Part shown: piece by piece, positions 1 to 11,304 of the stretch
Position numbering within the stretch: the first letter of the stretch is position 1
Layout: every line of letters begins with the position of its first letter
Source: Clonostachys chloroleuca
Lineage: Eukaryota; Ascomycota; Sordariomycetes; Hypocreales; Bionectriaceae
Reading direction: 5' to 3'
Assembly (NCBI GenBank): GCA_037952775.1
Contig: JBANAY010000003.1
Span: 19,344,001 to 19,408,000 of the forward strand
DNA: 64,000 bases
Translations under genes and position numbers: made by a program
The notes under the pieces: model-generated
What the model was told of the DNA's origin: nothing
Database searches by the model: none
The model's input: the letters and a program-made list of their open reading frames with translations, nothing else

Positions 1-65
1 AGGATGTGCACTTTAGAGATATTGAGGAGGTTCTGGCAGACTCCAAGAAGACGCAGATCTTGTAG
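1..65 (+). CDS. Possible 3' end of a gene cut by the window edge
   Basis: An open frame enters from the left edge and ends at a TAG at 63-65. It encodes about 20 residues ending in SKKTQIL, acidic and helical in character. The composition looks coding, but the piece is too short to assign a family. It could also be chance. Confidence 0.3.
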   Translation, partial: DVHFRDIEEVLADSKKTQIL

Positions 66-1075
66 AGAACGATGTCGTTGAGGTAGAAATTATCCAAAAT
101 CGCCGAGTTTTTTAAACTGTTCAGTGAGCTGTGATGTATAAAATTATTAGGAAATGGCTGTGCATGAACAATGAAGTCTTCAACTCCACGCACTCTCTCG
201 GACCCATCCAAGTCCCATGCATGCAATATATCAGTGTCTTGAGTAATGACATGATATAGCCAAGTCCACTCACCTTCCGCCTCCAATTGCTCGGGGTTCA
301 AGGCTTTGGGTTAGAGTCATATCGAGTGTATTATTTCCTTCACGTAGCTACATGTACAAGAAATATGTAGGCAAGTACCAGCGCCCATTCATGCTACTGG
401 TGGAGGTCTGGAAGCATGCTTACGCTTGTGTAACATGTCTGTTTGCTGGGATTCCCTGACAAAGATAAATGAACCGCTCGCCAACGCTCCTAATTGAAAC
501 ACACCCCCAAGGATGATTTATTAATAGCTACTTCAATCTTAACTAAATGGGCACAGAACCATGTAGTGTTAAGATATATTTCAATTTTAGATTCCTCCTA
601 TTGAGGGCATTGATCAAATCGCAGCGAGGAACTATCAGCACACATCACCGGCTTGCCAAGCGACGATTGGGATGGTGACACACCTTCAATGCAGGATGGT
701 CTGATCGCCCGGCACGCTGCATCAGGGCTCCACTTCCCCAGTTTCTAGGACATCCATTATGATCTCATCCATCCCATCGTGATGAGGACACTGGACCCCG
801 AGAACCCTTAATGTACGCCACCCGGGTCATGTTAGTTGAGCCTATCAATCTCGTACAGATACGGCCGTCAAAAGTTTAGCTTGAGATCCGTCCGTATGCT
901 TCCATAGGTAGCCGATCGATCGGCATTATTCAATTCCCAAGTATACTTATTCTAAAGAGTGAAAGAAGAAGGCCTGCGTAAAAACCACAATACACAAATC
1001 ATTAAAATCGTTATCCCATCCATCCATGTGCAGGATTCCCCCTTAACCAATGCTCCTCCACCATTCAACGTCAGT
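66..1075. other. Intergenic, no gene seen
   Basis: No frame with coding character, RNA gene or strong repeat was recognised. The part next to 1076 presumably holds the 3' UTR of the PhiA-like gene on the minus strand. Confidence 0.5.
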
Positions 1076-1719
1076 TTATCGCTCCTGGGTGTAGTCGCAT
1101 TTGACCGCGTAAGTGTCATCCAGAGGGACGGTGCGGGCGGAGAAGCCCAGGCAGCCCTCGTTGTAGCCGGGCTTGTCGTTGCCGGCGTTGACCCAGACGC
1201 TCCAGGCGCCGTCGATGCTGTTGGGGCATGCGAGCCAGCCGGCGCCATTGAGGCTCAGGTTGTCGTTCTCATCGATGGCCCAGGTGGTGAGCTCCCCGTT
1301 GCGAGGCTTGCCCTCGTCGCCGGTGATGTAACCAAACTTGCCCTGGCCTGTAAAGAGGTTAGAAAACTCGTTATTAAATGATGATGTACAGGGAATGTAG
1401 GAGATTACGCACCCATTCCGGAGCGGTCGGCGTAGAGTTGCTGAGTCAATGTGTTTCCGTAGAGGTAGAGGCCGCCGTCCTTGAGGTAGAAGACGGCGCC
1501 GGTTGGAGCCTCGCCGTCGCAGGTGGCGTTCTGGGCAGGCAGGTTGATGAACACACTTCTAAGGGCAGCGCCAAACTGGCCGAAGTGGATGGGGCTGGCC
1601 GAGCGTAGAGCCATGATGCCAAAGGCCTGGACATCATCGTCGGCGCGCTGGGCAACCTGGGAGATGGGGATCGCGGATGCGACAGAGGCAAGAGCGGCTG
1701 TGAGGACTGAGAACTTCAT
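1076..1719 (-). CDS. phiA: PhiA-like secreted cell wall protein
   Basis: The product is a 192-residue secreted protein in two exons: 1413-1719 and 1076-1347. The 65-nt intron starts GTGCGT and ends TTTACAG. The start at 1719 is preferred because it begins a clear signal peptide (MKFSVLTAALASVASA); an upstream in-frame ATG would bury it. The mature part carries family landmarks: an ALRSASPIHFGQ-type N-terminal strand, the SGMGQGKFGY block spanning the intron, and ACPNSIDGAWSVW near the C-terminus. In Aspergillus, PhiA is a cell wall protein needed for phialide and conidium development. A wall or conidial role here is inferred from the family. Four cysteines in the mature chain could form disulfides. 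Confidence 0.88.
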
Positions 1720-3063
1720 GATGGCAGTAGATAAAATGTTGCTGTTTTTGGTTTTAAGTGATGGATGGTTGTTGTCTGTTGTTGCTATTATTGTCAAGCG
1801 GATAGGGGTGGTCAAGTAATGATGCTGATGAGATAGAATCTCCAAGTCGAAACCAAACAGCTGAGGGCGCAATCTTTATACTTTGTCGGTCAACCAGTAC
1901 GCTATACACGATGCAATGCAAGAACGAGCAAAAAGACCTCGGTCGAAACGATTTGACGGAGCAATTGATGCGAGGAGAGGAAATGCTGTGCAATGCTGAT
2001 CACCTCGTATCGACGCTGAGGTCCTCCGCCATAAGATGGAGCCATTTACGGACCCTGCCTAGTTGCTCTTGGCGACCTCGAGCCCTGTAACTGCTGTTGG
2101 CTAGCGCACCACCCAGCGTAGTCGACCGGCAACTTCAGTGGAGGCTCGCGACGTCACCAGGCCACCAGCTCGCTCGGGTCTGGTGATAATTACACAACAT
2201 TGGGCTCTGGACGGGGCGCGGCTGGAGATTTCTCCAGAATCAACTCGAGCCCGAGTCAATACCCGAAGCCCATTACAACTGCCGAGAACGAGATGGCGAG
2301 GCTAAGCCCACATCGTCTAAGTAATACAATCATTCAATTCATTCATGCGGGGATGGATCGCCCACACAGGCCCAGTGATAACTCATCCGTTTCCCTCACG
2401 CTTGTACTATATGCTGTAAATCCTAAAGAAATGTCTACCATAAGCCAAAGTAATGCTGCAATCTCAACTGCCCTTCCGCCCCAAAGAATCTAGTTGATCC
2501 CACCGATTCCGTGTCTATAATATGCAACTTGTGCGCTTGCTCTTGTCTGATGAGACTCCCTCTTCTCTAGTAAATGCTCCATATATATCGCTCATGCCAA
2601 TCGCTATTTTGAAACAGTGAAGACGCATAACAAATCAAACAACAATAAAAGACCAATGCCGTGGGATCCGCGGAAAGGGACAAGACGGCAAACCGGCGTC
2701 ACACATGTCATGCATTTACGAGGTGCTTGGCGCCAACGGCCTGCCCGTTATTCGTGGCGGAAAAGCACCTGCGTGCGTACAACGAAAAAACGCCGCCTCT
2801 GGTCTCTTTTCGCATAGCCTCCGGGCTGCGTGATTCGGATCGTCCGAGAGTCTGGCGAGGCGGATACAAAATCGTCACTGCTGCTCCACATCTTCCCTTG
2901 AGGTGGAAGACTCGGTCCACAGCGGTGTCGAACATCACGCCTATCCCTATCACACAGACGCCCTCCGACGTCTGGAATGGACCTTGGCGGTTTATCCCCG
3001 ATGCCCGATATGATGCTCGTCTTCCCGGGGGCAGCCAGCTAAGACTTCAGGTGCAGACACCGC
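1720..3063. other. Intergenic and promoter region of the PhiA-like gene
   Basis: This stretch holds the upstream region of the PhiA-like gene and the 3' flank of the MFS transporter gene. Several frames are open on the plus strand between about 2600 and 3250, but they lack recognisable domains and partly mirror the transporter gene, so no gene is called. Confidence 0.5.
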
Positions 3064-4911
3064 TCACGCCTCGATTGAAGCATGACGCCGTGACTCACTC
3101 TCCCTCTCAGCAGCAGCTGCCGCCTCAGCCACAGGCTGTACCTGGTGCTCAGACAATCTCGGGTTCCGCAGTGCCAAGGCAAATGCGATCATCGGCACAC
3201 ACACCACAATGCCAGCAATGCAGAGCAGGCGCTGTACATGTTCGTAACTCGCAATGATGGCGGTGCGGATCTCAGTGCCCACCGGGTAGTGCTTAATCAC
3301 GCCGAATGGGGAGTCATAGATGGCCTCGGGAAGAGTCTTATTTTGTTGGAAGTCCAAGTTCGCTGTCAAGGTTGGGAGGAGGGTCTGTGTCCAGATCGCT
3401 CCAGCCAAACACGTGCCGAGTGCGCTGCCGACGTTGTAGAAGGACAAATACAGCCCCGTAAGGATAGCGACATGCTCTCGCGTTGCCGAAGCCTGGATGG
3501 AGGCCTGTGTCGGGTAGGCGAACAGGCCACCCGCCAGACCTAAAAGGATCTGCCCACTGATGACGCCCGACTGGGTTGAGGGGGAAGCTCCGCCGGGGAA
3601 CTTGATAAGAACAGCGAAGCCCACCATGAACATGCACGTACCCGCGACTATTATGTACTTGAGCCGGCGCAGCCTGTAGATGACCAGGCCGATCAGAACA
3701 CCGCTAACAACACCGAAGAAGGAGAAGAAAGACAGAATGCGGGTGGCTGTGACAACAGAGAAATCAAAGGCAACGACGAGGACAGTGTATAGATAATTGC
3801 CCTGCGTGTACCAAGCAAAGTTGAGCAGACTTCTGACCGCGAGCGCAGCCCACACACCTCGGTCAGTGAGCAGATGGAACGGCACCAAAGGTGATTTCGC
3901 GCCCATGTGCTCCCACAGGATAAAGACAGGGGCCAGCAAAAGACCGATGGTGAGGGGAACAATGATGTGCGGATCTTTCCAGTGGTCAATCCTCTCTCCA
4001 GTGATGGTAAGGGGCGCCAAAATCAGCGAGAAAGAAACCATAATCAGGATGAGACCAATGACATCGAGCTGGTGGAAGAGCTGGAAAAGCATGTGCTTGA
4101 CGTCAATCATATCATATCGCTTCTGGCGATATGCGCCATCCTCGTCGTCAAATGCGCGGTGCTCGATCCGATAAAGGGTAATCAGGAGCGGCAAGGACGC
4201 AATAGGATAGATAATTGCCCACATGCCAAGACCCCATCTCCATGTCGTGACACTAAGCACAGCAGATGTAACATTACCACTGATCCACGTATTGACGATG
4301 AATGGGATGGCAGGAATGTAGCTGAAGAAGACGCGCGCTCGCATAGACGAGAAGTCGGCGACCAGCACCTCCATCAACAGCACGATGCAGGTGTATCCCA
4401 CCTGGTATATAATAGAGCCAAGGCAGAACGTCTTGACACCGCTCGCTGTCGACTCGATCGTAATTCCCACTGTATATAATACCGTCGATACTACCACCAC
4501 CTCGAACCGTCCGAAGACATCGGCGATCTTGGCCGCCGTCGGCTGGACAGCCACAGCGACGACAGCCCGCAGCACGTTGATGGTGGCCAGGTATGAGTGG
4601 AGGTTGAAGCTGGCGGTAGCGTATGGCTGGTAGGCTGAACGAACCTGGGACTCCAGGCCGTAGGCATATCCCACGAGGAAGATGCTGGCGAAGAGGAGGA
4701 TTCGCTGCGAGGTCGTGAGTCGGGAGGATATCAAGGCCATGCGGGCCACGCCGGGGGATCGAGTCGTCGCCGCATCGGTACGCCGCAGCAAGGCATCGTC
4801 CTGAGGTATTTCTTCATGGGATTCGTTGGAGGAAAAGCCAGGTTTCTTGTGCCCGCCAGTGTAGCCCAACAGAGGGGCATTCTCTGCTGCCGTCGACGAA
4901 CTCGAGGCCAT
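3064..4911 (-). CDS. Siderophore iron transporter (MFS, SIT/ARN family)
   Basis: The product is a 615-residue, single-exon membrane transporter. About 70 hydrophilic N-terminal residues precede 13-14 membrane segments, the layout of fungal siderophore-H+ symporters such as MirB/Sit1. Supporting signatures are GYAYGLESQVRSAYQPYA in the first segment, then IADVFGR, YIPAIPFIVNTWISGNV, SFLI-type segments and QASIQASATREHVAILTGLY in the second half. It should import ferric siderophores across the plasma membrane or vesicles; the substrate cannot be read from sequence. The next gene upstream on the same strand (6675-10003) ends in a ferric-reductase-like module. That suggests, without proving, a shared iron theme. 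A TGATAA GATA-type core lies near 5184, but the full SreA consensus was not seen. Confidence 0.9.
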   Translation of the reverse strand: MASSSSTAAENAPLLGYTGGHKKPGFSSNESHEEIPQDDALLRRTDAATTRSPGVARMALISSRLTTSQRILLFASIFLVGYAYGLESQVRSAYQPYATASFNLHSYLATINVLRAVVAVAVQPTAAKIADVFGRFEVVVVSTVLYTVGITIESTASGVKTFCLGSIIYQVGYTCIVLLMEVLVADFSSMRARVFFSYIPAIPFIVNTWISGNVTSAVLSVTTWRWGLGMWAIIYPIASLPLLITLYRIEHRAFDDEDGAYRQKRYDMIDVKHMLFQLFHQLDVIGLILIMVSFSLILAPLTITGERIDHWKDPHIIVPLTIGLLLAPVFILWEHMGAKSPLVPFHLLTDRGVWAALAVRSLLNFAWYTQGNYLYTVLVVAFDFSVVTATRILSFFSFFGVVSGVLIGLVIYRLRRLKYIIVAGTCMFMVGFAVLIKFPGGASPSTQSGVISGQILLGLAGGLFAYPTQASIQASATREHVAILTGLYLSFYNVGSALGTCLAGAIWTQTLLPTLTANLDFQQNKTLPEAIYDSPFGVIKHYPVGTEIRTAIIASYEHVQRLLCIAGIVVCVPMIAFALALRNPRLSEHQVQPVAEAAAAAERESESRRHASIEA

Positions 4912-6674
4912 GATTGTGATTTAGGAACGTGATTATTGAGCAGGGCAGGGGGAAGAACAAGCAACAAGGCTGCCTGGCTCAGCCAGCGAGCAGGCAGTAT
5001 GTAGATTCGACCCAGGACGAAAAAGCAAGTAAGCAGGCAGCCACAACCAAAGGCAGCCTACCTGCCTTAGCGACAGGAGTACATCAGCTGCACAGCAGGC
5101 AAGACACGCAGGGCCCAGCGCCAGGGCCCATGTCAGTGCAGTGCACTGTGCTTGCATGGTCGCCAATGATTAGATTTCCAGATTGATAAGCTGCATGCCT
5201 TGGCCTTGAGAACTGGCGGCGGATCTAACCGCCCGCCCACTAAACCACTCCCACAGGGCATTCCTCGCTGTTAAACGCACAATTGTACGTGCTGTCAGTG
5301 GAGTTGCGCGCTGGAGCAAAGTGGGATAGTTACCGACCATCGCCAGCCTGGTGGTGAATTAGGCCTGCCTCAGCCCCGTTTTTGGGCAAATGATCAGGCG
5401 GACATACCCGGTTGTTGCTTTGAGGCGCGCTCACTCCCTCACTCAGCTGATCCAACGCGTGTGCTCGGCTGAGCGGTTTAGCACGTGCGTGCGCCGCGGG
5501 TGTGATCAGATCAAGATCAGCCTGAACCCAATTCTCTGGCGCTGGATGTGTGTGCCTCCCCTCCCGATTCCCTGCCACGCCTGGGCCTTGATGTTCCTGG
5601 TTGAAGCGACCTGCATCAAATGGATGGAGGGACGGACATGAGGTCTGGTTGGAGAGAGCCGAAGGACAGATTCGGGAATTCGCTCAGGGGGGGGGCCTTG
5701 CCAGAGAGCCGCCTGCAGTGGGTGCAGCTGCTGTTCTAAGCGCCTCTCCTGCTGAATCGCCAGCGAGGAGGTGGACACTACAGCCCCACTGGCATGCTAA
5801 TTCCGTCATACATCCATCCTGCAGCCCCACTTCGCTGCAGAGCAGTGGGTTCTGTGCTGTGAGTATCCCCACAACCTCACACTGTCCTGCCTGATTAGAT
5901 GATGTGCCTTTCGAAAATGCGACCAGCTCTACTTGTGGCACGTCAAATGGAGATTTTTTTTTATTTTTTTTTTCGCGCTTCTAGTGCTCGACGGAAAGGC
6001 TTGGGCGGTAGGTTCTTTTGCCTCGTTTCCTTGACCGCCACTCAGTAAACACTCGTGGAAGTACTCTCGTCGTCATCTCAGCACCTTGGTAGGTGTTGAA
6101 CGTGCGCTACGTGAAGCCTTAGTAGCTAACCGGTTCTCTCCTATGGGAAAGGTTTGGTACTCCCCTGTGGCTCACTGCATGGCCCTCACTAGTCCGAGCC
6201 AGTGCCACTATATCCAGCCTCACTTGTGCAAGCCTCACTGCACTGGCACCAACACAGGATCAGGAGACGAATGAGCGAATGAAATATGTATCAATTATGA
6301 TTAGCAACAAGTACTAAGGTACTATACTGTACAGTAAATTAGATGATAGAGAGGGTTATACCATGTCCTCTACATGATTAACGATAAGTAGCATGAGGTA
6401 TCTTTAACTAATACTTTAGCGCAGGAAAAAGAAAAGAAAAGGGGGAAAAGAAAGAATGCAGTATGACAGTGATGCCTAAATGATAGTGTGCAGTCTAGTA
6501 GTACGCCATCCATGAAGAAAATGTCAGCAAAAGTAGCAAAGGAAATGACCAACGAAATCTATAGGAATCTGAGAGATGTTTGAGTTGGTAGTAATATGGT
6601 TGTAAGGAAATTGAAAGAATGTTGAGCGAAAGAGCGAGTACCGAGTGTTTTAATCAGTTTGGTTTTTAGTGCCA
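4912..6674. other. Intergenic, 1.8 kb
   Basis: This is the upstream region of the siderophore transporter and the 3' flank of the adenylation/reductase gene. It holds short GC-rich repeats (AGGCAG, TGCCT) around 5000-5110, a G-run near 5688 and a T-rich tract at about 5953-5973. No gene was recognised. Confidence 0.5.
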
Positions 6675-9600
6675 TCAGCTATCCCAGATAGCTCCGTACG
6701 CCGGGATGCCCCGAGTCTGTAGGCCATACACCACCTTCTTGGTGATCTTTTCATTGGCAATGATAATCACAGCCTCAGCACCGAAACCTCGGGCCATGTT
6801 GTACCCCATGCGGACAAGGTCTGGTCTTCCTTGTTTTCGGGTGTCATGAATAACGGCATTAGGGATGTTGCGACGGATGTTGCCAATGATTTCCTTGCCA
6901 AACTTGGCTTCTGGATGGGGTGTAGACCAGATCAGCTGCGTGGCACAAGTTGGGTTGTTGATGTGCCCTAGAACCGGGCCAATTCCTGACCCGGTTGCAA
7001 TCAAGACAACCCGGTTAAAAAGAGTAGCAATACGCATCACCCCACAGGTGGGCATGCCACGCACCCACAGTTCTGTGGGCGGATTCTTTATACAGTTGCG
7101 AGTCCAATCGCCAGCGTTGGACACAATGAGCGAGTAGCCCTTTCCAGAGGGCTTTGGTTTGGGTATCGTTGCGAAGGAATGCCATTCGAGAAGAGGACGC
7201 TGGGAAATACGAGTAAAGGTCCCGTTGATGGGAGTTGTATAAGAAAAATGCAAGCGGATAGCATGGTCGGACAAGACCTCCGATTCAACTGGCACGCGCC
7301 GAAGGTAGAGCCAGGAGGAGGCAACACAGAGGGTTACCACGATCAGCATCCAGAAAATGGGATTTTGAACAAAGGCGAGGCCAATATCGTTGGCTCTTCT
7401 GCCGTAAATATATAGTACGGTACGGATCCAAAACAGTACCAAGGTGAGCCATCCTACGAATCTGTGGATGCGCTCAAATTGGTTATGGTAAAGCTTTCGG
7501 AAGGCAGGCCAGGCAAAGGCCACCAAAATCAGACAAAGGAGGCAGAGCATCCACGAGAGGACCAAGACTGCCAAGGAGTAAGGGCTCATCTCACGCAGAT
7601 ACCCGCCTTCGGTGAGGTGATCCAAGGTGTACTGAACAGTGGAAACAAATAGCCACACAGTAGCACATATTCCAGCTCCTGAGTGTATACCACCCAGATG
7701 GTAAATTTCAGCACACCGTGATCGTATCCAAAGGGGGGCGTTTTTGGGTATGGAGCAAGTCAGGGCATAAAGGAGGTTGATAACCAAGTCTTGTCGAATC
7801 ATGACACAAGTGACCAAGTTTGCGGCTGCCATGATGCCAAGCCACTCAGAGTCACTTTGTGTTACAATAAGGGCGATCAAAACTCCAACATTCACGAACC
7901 AAACAATGCTGAGAAGGGTTCGGTATATGATAAATATCTTGTGGCGTAAACCTTGGATCAGTCGGCCCTGCTTCTTGTTTGGAAGCTCGCGGCTGAGATC
8001 GCACTTCTCATCTTGAGTATAACATGTCGCCGAAGATGTACAAGTTGTGAAGGATGCCACTGAGCGGGTTTCCATGGCAGCCTCTAGATCAACGTTTATC
8101 TTTTCACGAACAGCGGGTGGTGGCACGGGCTGCAAGTTGGTAACTTGAGTTGTGGCTATGACCCGGAGCGCCCGCTTGTCAATCTTCCCATTTGCAGTCA
8201 GGGGCAATTGAGCCAACGCATGGATCCTCTGTGGTACAGCATAATAAGGCTGCGACTTCTTCGTATGAGACAAGACATCCGGAATATTGTGGTGAGCGGG
8301 GGAAACGAATCCGTGGATTTCCCCGTCAATAATCAGAACAGTCGCACGAATAACGCCCGGAAATGACGCCAAGGTGGCTGAGATGCCATCGAGTTCAACT
8401 CGAAACCCCTGCAAACCATCAGAAAATGAGACAACGATAGAATTGAGCCTTTAGAAGAATCCCTACCTTGACCTTGACTTGATCATCGGCGCGACCCAAG
8501 ATTTCAATATTACCATCTGGTCTCCAATAACCAAGATCACCAGTCTTGTACATTTTGGAGCTATTTCGAATTAGCGAAAATTTAGATCACTGTGTCATCA
8601 GGCAAGCTCACCCATCCTTGGAATAGACATCGGTGATGTAGTTCTCTCTTGTCTTAGACTCAAGACCGACATATCCACGCGAGACACCATCACCGCCTGC
8701 CCACATGGAACCTGCGGAGCCAATGTCCACTCGTCTCAACTGGGAATCTAAAATATAAACGGTGTTATTTGGTGTGGGCTTTCCGATCGAAAGAGGCTCT
8801 CCAACGACATGCTTGGACATGGTGTTGACGATGGTAGTCTCTGTTGGGCCACAGCAGTTCCAGTATGTGGTGTGTGCTGCCCAAAGATCTGCAAGTCTGG
8901 AGGCTTTGTTAGAAATGGCATGAGGTCGCCATAGGTACGAAGCAACCTACTGTTGAGAAGATGGCTCGCCAGCCGTGGCAACCACTTTGATTTGCGGGTA
9001 CGCCTCTGGGTGGTATCGAGACAAAATGGTGGGCGTGCAAATAAGGACATTGATCTGCAGGATGTTCTTGTTAGTTGATTCAAGATGGCAAGGACAAATA
9101 CGTGGCATACCTGTCGTAAGGTCGGCTCCCATTGGGGACCGCGCATAACAAGAGTACCTCCATTGCAGAGACAAGCAAAGATCTCCCATGCAGCTGTGAG
9201 GGGCTAATGTCAGATGGATGTGAGTCGGGAGAAGTAGAGCTGGATGTGAGACTATACCCATGTCAAAACTGATATTGAGGGTGCTCCCGACAATAATCCC
9301 CGGCCGTATAGATAGGTTTCCGGGTGCCTGGCACACTAAATTGGCCACATTCCTGTGGGTTACATCCACTCCTTTCGGCTTGCCTGTTGTACCTGCAAGG
9401 GAGAGTTAGCATGGTTTTGGTACCTCAATTCCATAGACCAATACCGGAAGTATAGATGACATAGCAACCTAAGTCATCTGTTGCCAGGTCCAACAGCTCT
9501 TCCTGTGGTTCATAGTTGTCACGGTGCTGGCACAGCTCGTCGATGAGTATGGGGACGAGAGGTTGTTGCCGTCTCAACTCTCGGAGGCGGTGCTCGGTTG

Positions 9601-10003
9601 AGTTTACACAGAGGATGACGATCCCTCCTGATTGTTCAGTCACCACACGGATCGTCGAGTCCGGGACGACGCCGCCATCAAGCGGCACATACTGGGCGCC
9701 ACATGACAGGACGGCCCATATGCCAATGATCATGTCAATGCCTCGCTTGACCAGAAGCGGCACCCTTTGTCCCGGGCCAACGCCAAGACGGCGCAGCTTA
9801 AGAGCCAAGTTCTGTGCTTGGCGAGCTAGATCGTAGTACGTTAACTCCTTGGGTTGGGGCGAGGACATGTCGCGGAGTGCGATCGCGGCTGGTTGTGAGA
9901 AAGCATGGTGGTAGAATGCAGAAGTGACTGTAGAGAATGGACAGGAAGTGGACTCCCCATTTTCGAAGGAACGAATGAGTTGCAGATCCTTTGGTGAGAG
10001 CAT
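6675..10003 (-). CDS. NRPS-like adenylation domain fused to a ferric-reductase-like membrane oxidoreductase
   Basis: Seven exons encode 997 residues: 9445-10003, 9258-9392, 9111-9193, 8951-9054, 8612-8896, 8467-8560 and 6675-8408. All joins keep frame. Residues 1-505 form an adenylate-forming (ANL) domain. Its landmarks are the P-loop [12 protein letters not shown] (184-195), [37 protein letters not shown] and the NGKID lysine motif (493-497). No carrier domain follows. A linker leads to about six membrane helices (580-790) with histidine pairs at 657/662 and 728/735 that could hold haem. An FAD-type motif (EWHSFATI, 828) and an NAD(P)-binding GSGIGP (893-898) come next. The domains are known separately; the combined reaction is unknown. 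A carrier-free adenylation unit may activate a small acid in place. It may belong with the neighbouring siderophore transporter. Confidence 0.85.
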
Positions 10004-10375
10004 CGTGCATAACTAGAAATCGACAAGAAGGAGCGTGAGGAGGTACGAGGGCCTGGATAGAACCGCGATGATCGTATACCGAGTTCACCAGAACGCAGAT
10101 GCCATCAAATGGCTTTTATAAGTTTGGGAAACTCATCTCGCCTCTTGGATCAGTAAGCTTAAACAAAAAAGCTCGGATCTTCTCTCCCCTTCCCAGGAGA
10201 TTCAGGACCCTGGATAGATCATCCCTCTTGGAATCTACCCTGGTTCGGAGCTTCGTTGCTAGGGGCATCTTTGCTTCGAGTACGGACCATTCGGGGCTAC
10301 CTGCAGAGATTGCTTGTCCATCCTCTTAGCTCTGAGTATTGCTAGGAGCGGCACAAAGCAGAGGAATGCCCTCGC
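10004..10375. promoter_or_regulatory. Upstream region of the adenylation/reductase gene
   Basis: This holds the likely promoter and 5' UTR of the minus-strand gene starting at 10003. A TTATAAG-like AT patch lies near 10114. No gene was recognised. Confidence 0.35.
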
Positions 10376-11304
10376 TTACTGGCTTCCATTGAAAAGAGCT
10401 AGCTCCGTGTCAAGTTGTGTAACTTCCGAGACGATTCTGACAATTACACATCGAAGTTTGCGACACTCCTTCAACATTAAAGCTGAATCGACCCACCAGG
10501 TAGCGGAGGAGGGCGTGGCAAGCGGGACGACGACCCAGTTTCCGCCGAATGTACACCGAATAGCTCTAGGGGCCCATGCCCTTGGTACTTGGGGGTCATT
10601 GAAGGAACTGCTGAAGAACCGGTGTATTGGGAATGCCACAGATCCCTGTTCCTTGTTCGCTGCATTTCTAAGATGTCTCAAATCCCTCGTGCTGATTACC
10701 ATAGGCCGCTTGCTTGCCGCTTGCGGGGCCTGTTGCCCCCGATACGTGCTCATGCCAGAGAAAGATTGGCCAGAAAGAGGAGACCGAGCGAGGTAGAATC
10801 GGCTAAATATGGTCATAATGGACGTAAATTCTGGCCCTTCCACGGTCCCTGGATCCTGGTCCTGTCTCATTGTGAGCCCACCACCCGCGGAGAATATGCA
10901 AGTCATCGCCTCCGATCATCCACTTGAAGAGCCAGCAGAATGAGTTCCAAGGCCTTGATTCCCTGCCATTCAGAGGGATATCACACAGCCTAATTGTGCA
11001 CTAGTGAGCCACCAAATTCAGCTTTGATCCCAGGGAAGCCGGATACCGTTTCGGATGAGAGACTGGCCCCGGTTACTAGAGCACTCGTCACTGTAATATC
11101 TGTAATATGGTATGAAGGTGACAAATAATCAGCCTGTGTTTGTGATATCTCACTAGCTGTTGCTGTCGAACGGGCCTGTGAACTGCAGTGGTTGATGGGC
11201 CAGCAGAAGACATTCCCAGGTTCACGGACAACTTGTGAGACATCACACCATGATTCAGCCCTGGACAGACAAAGAGTGACCTTCGAGCAGTGTCCCTGAT
11301 TCAT
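10376..11304 (-). pseudogene. Unresolved or decayed orphan coding region
   Basis: Three adjacent minus-strand segments look coding and read as one protein. Segment one (11304 to 11047) ends at a good 46-nt intron (11001-11046: GTATCC start, GCTGAAT branch-like site, CACTAG end). Segment two (11000 to about 10806, including WNSFCWLFKWMIGGDDLH) runs into a TAG at 10803-10805. Segment three continues at once in another frame (SRFYLARSPL) to the stop at 10376, including WAPRAIRCTFGGNWVVVPLA. One base added or removed near 10803-10825 would join two and three. The family is not recognised. It may be a pseudogene, a gene with an assembly indel, or one whose splicing I cannot resolve. The 5' end is uncertain. 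Confidence 0.4.

Noticed and set aside
2661..3257. 198-codon plus-strand frame overlapping the transporter 3' end
   Set aside because: Its second half is antisense to the siderophore transporter gene, and the first half has no coding character.
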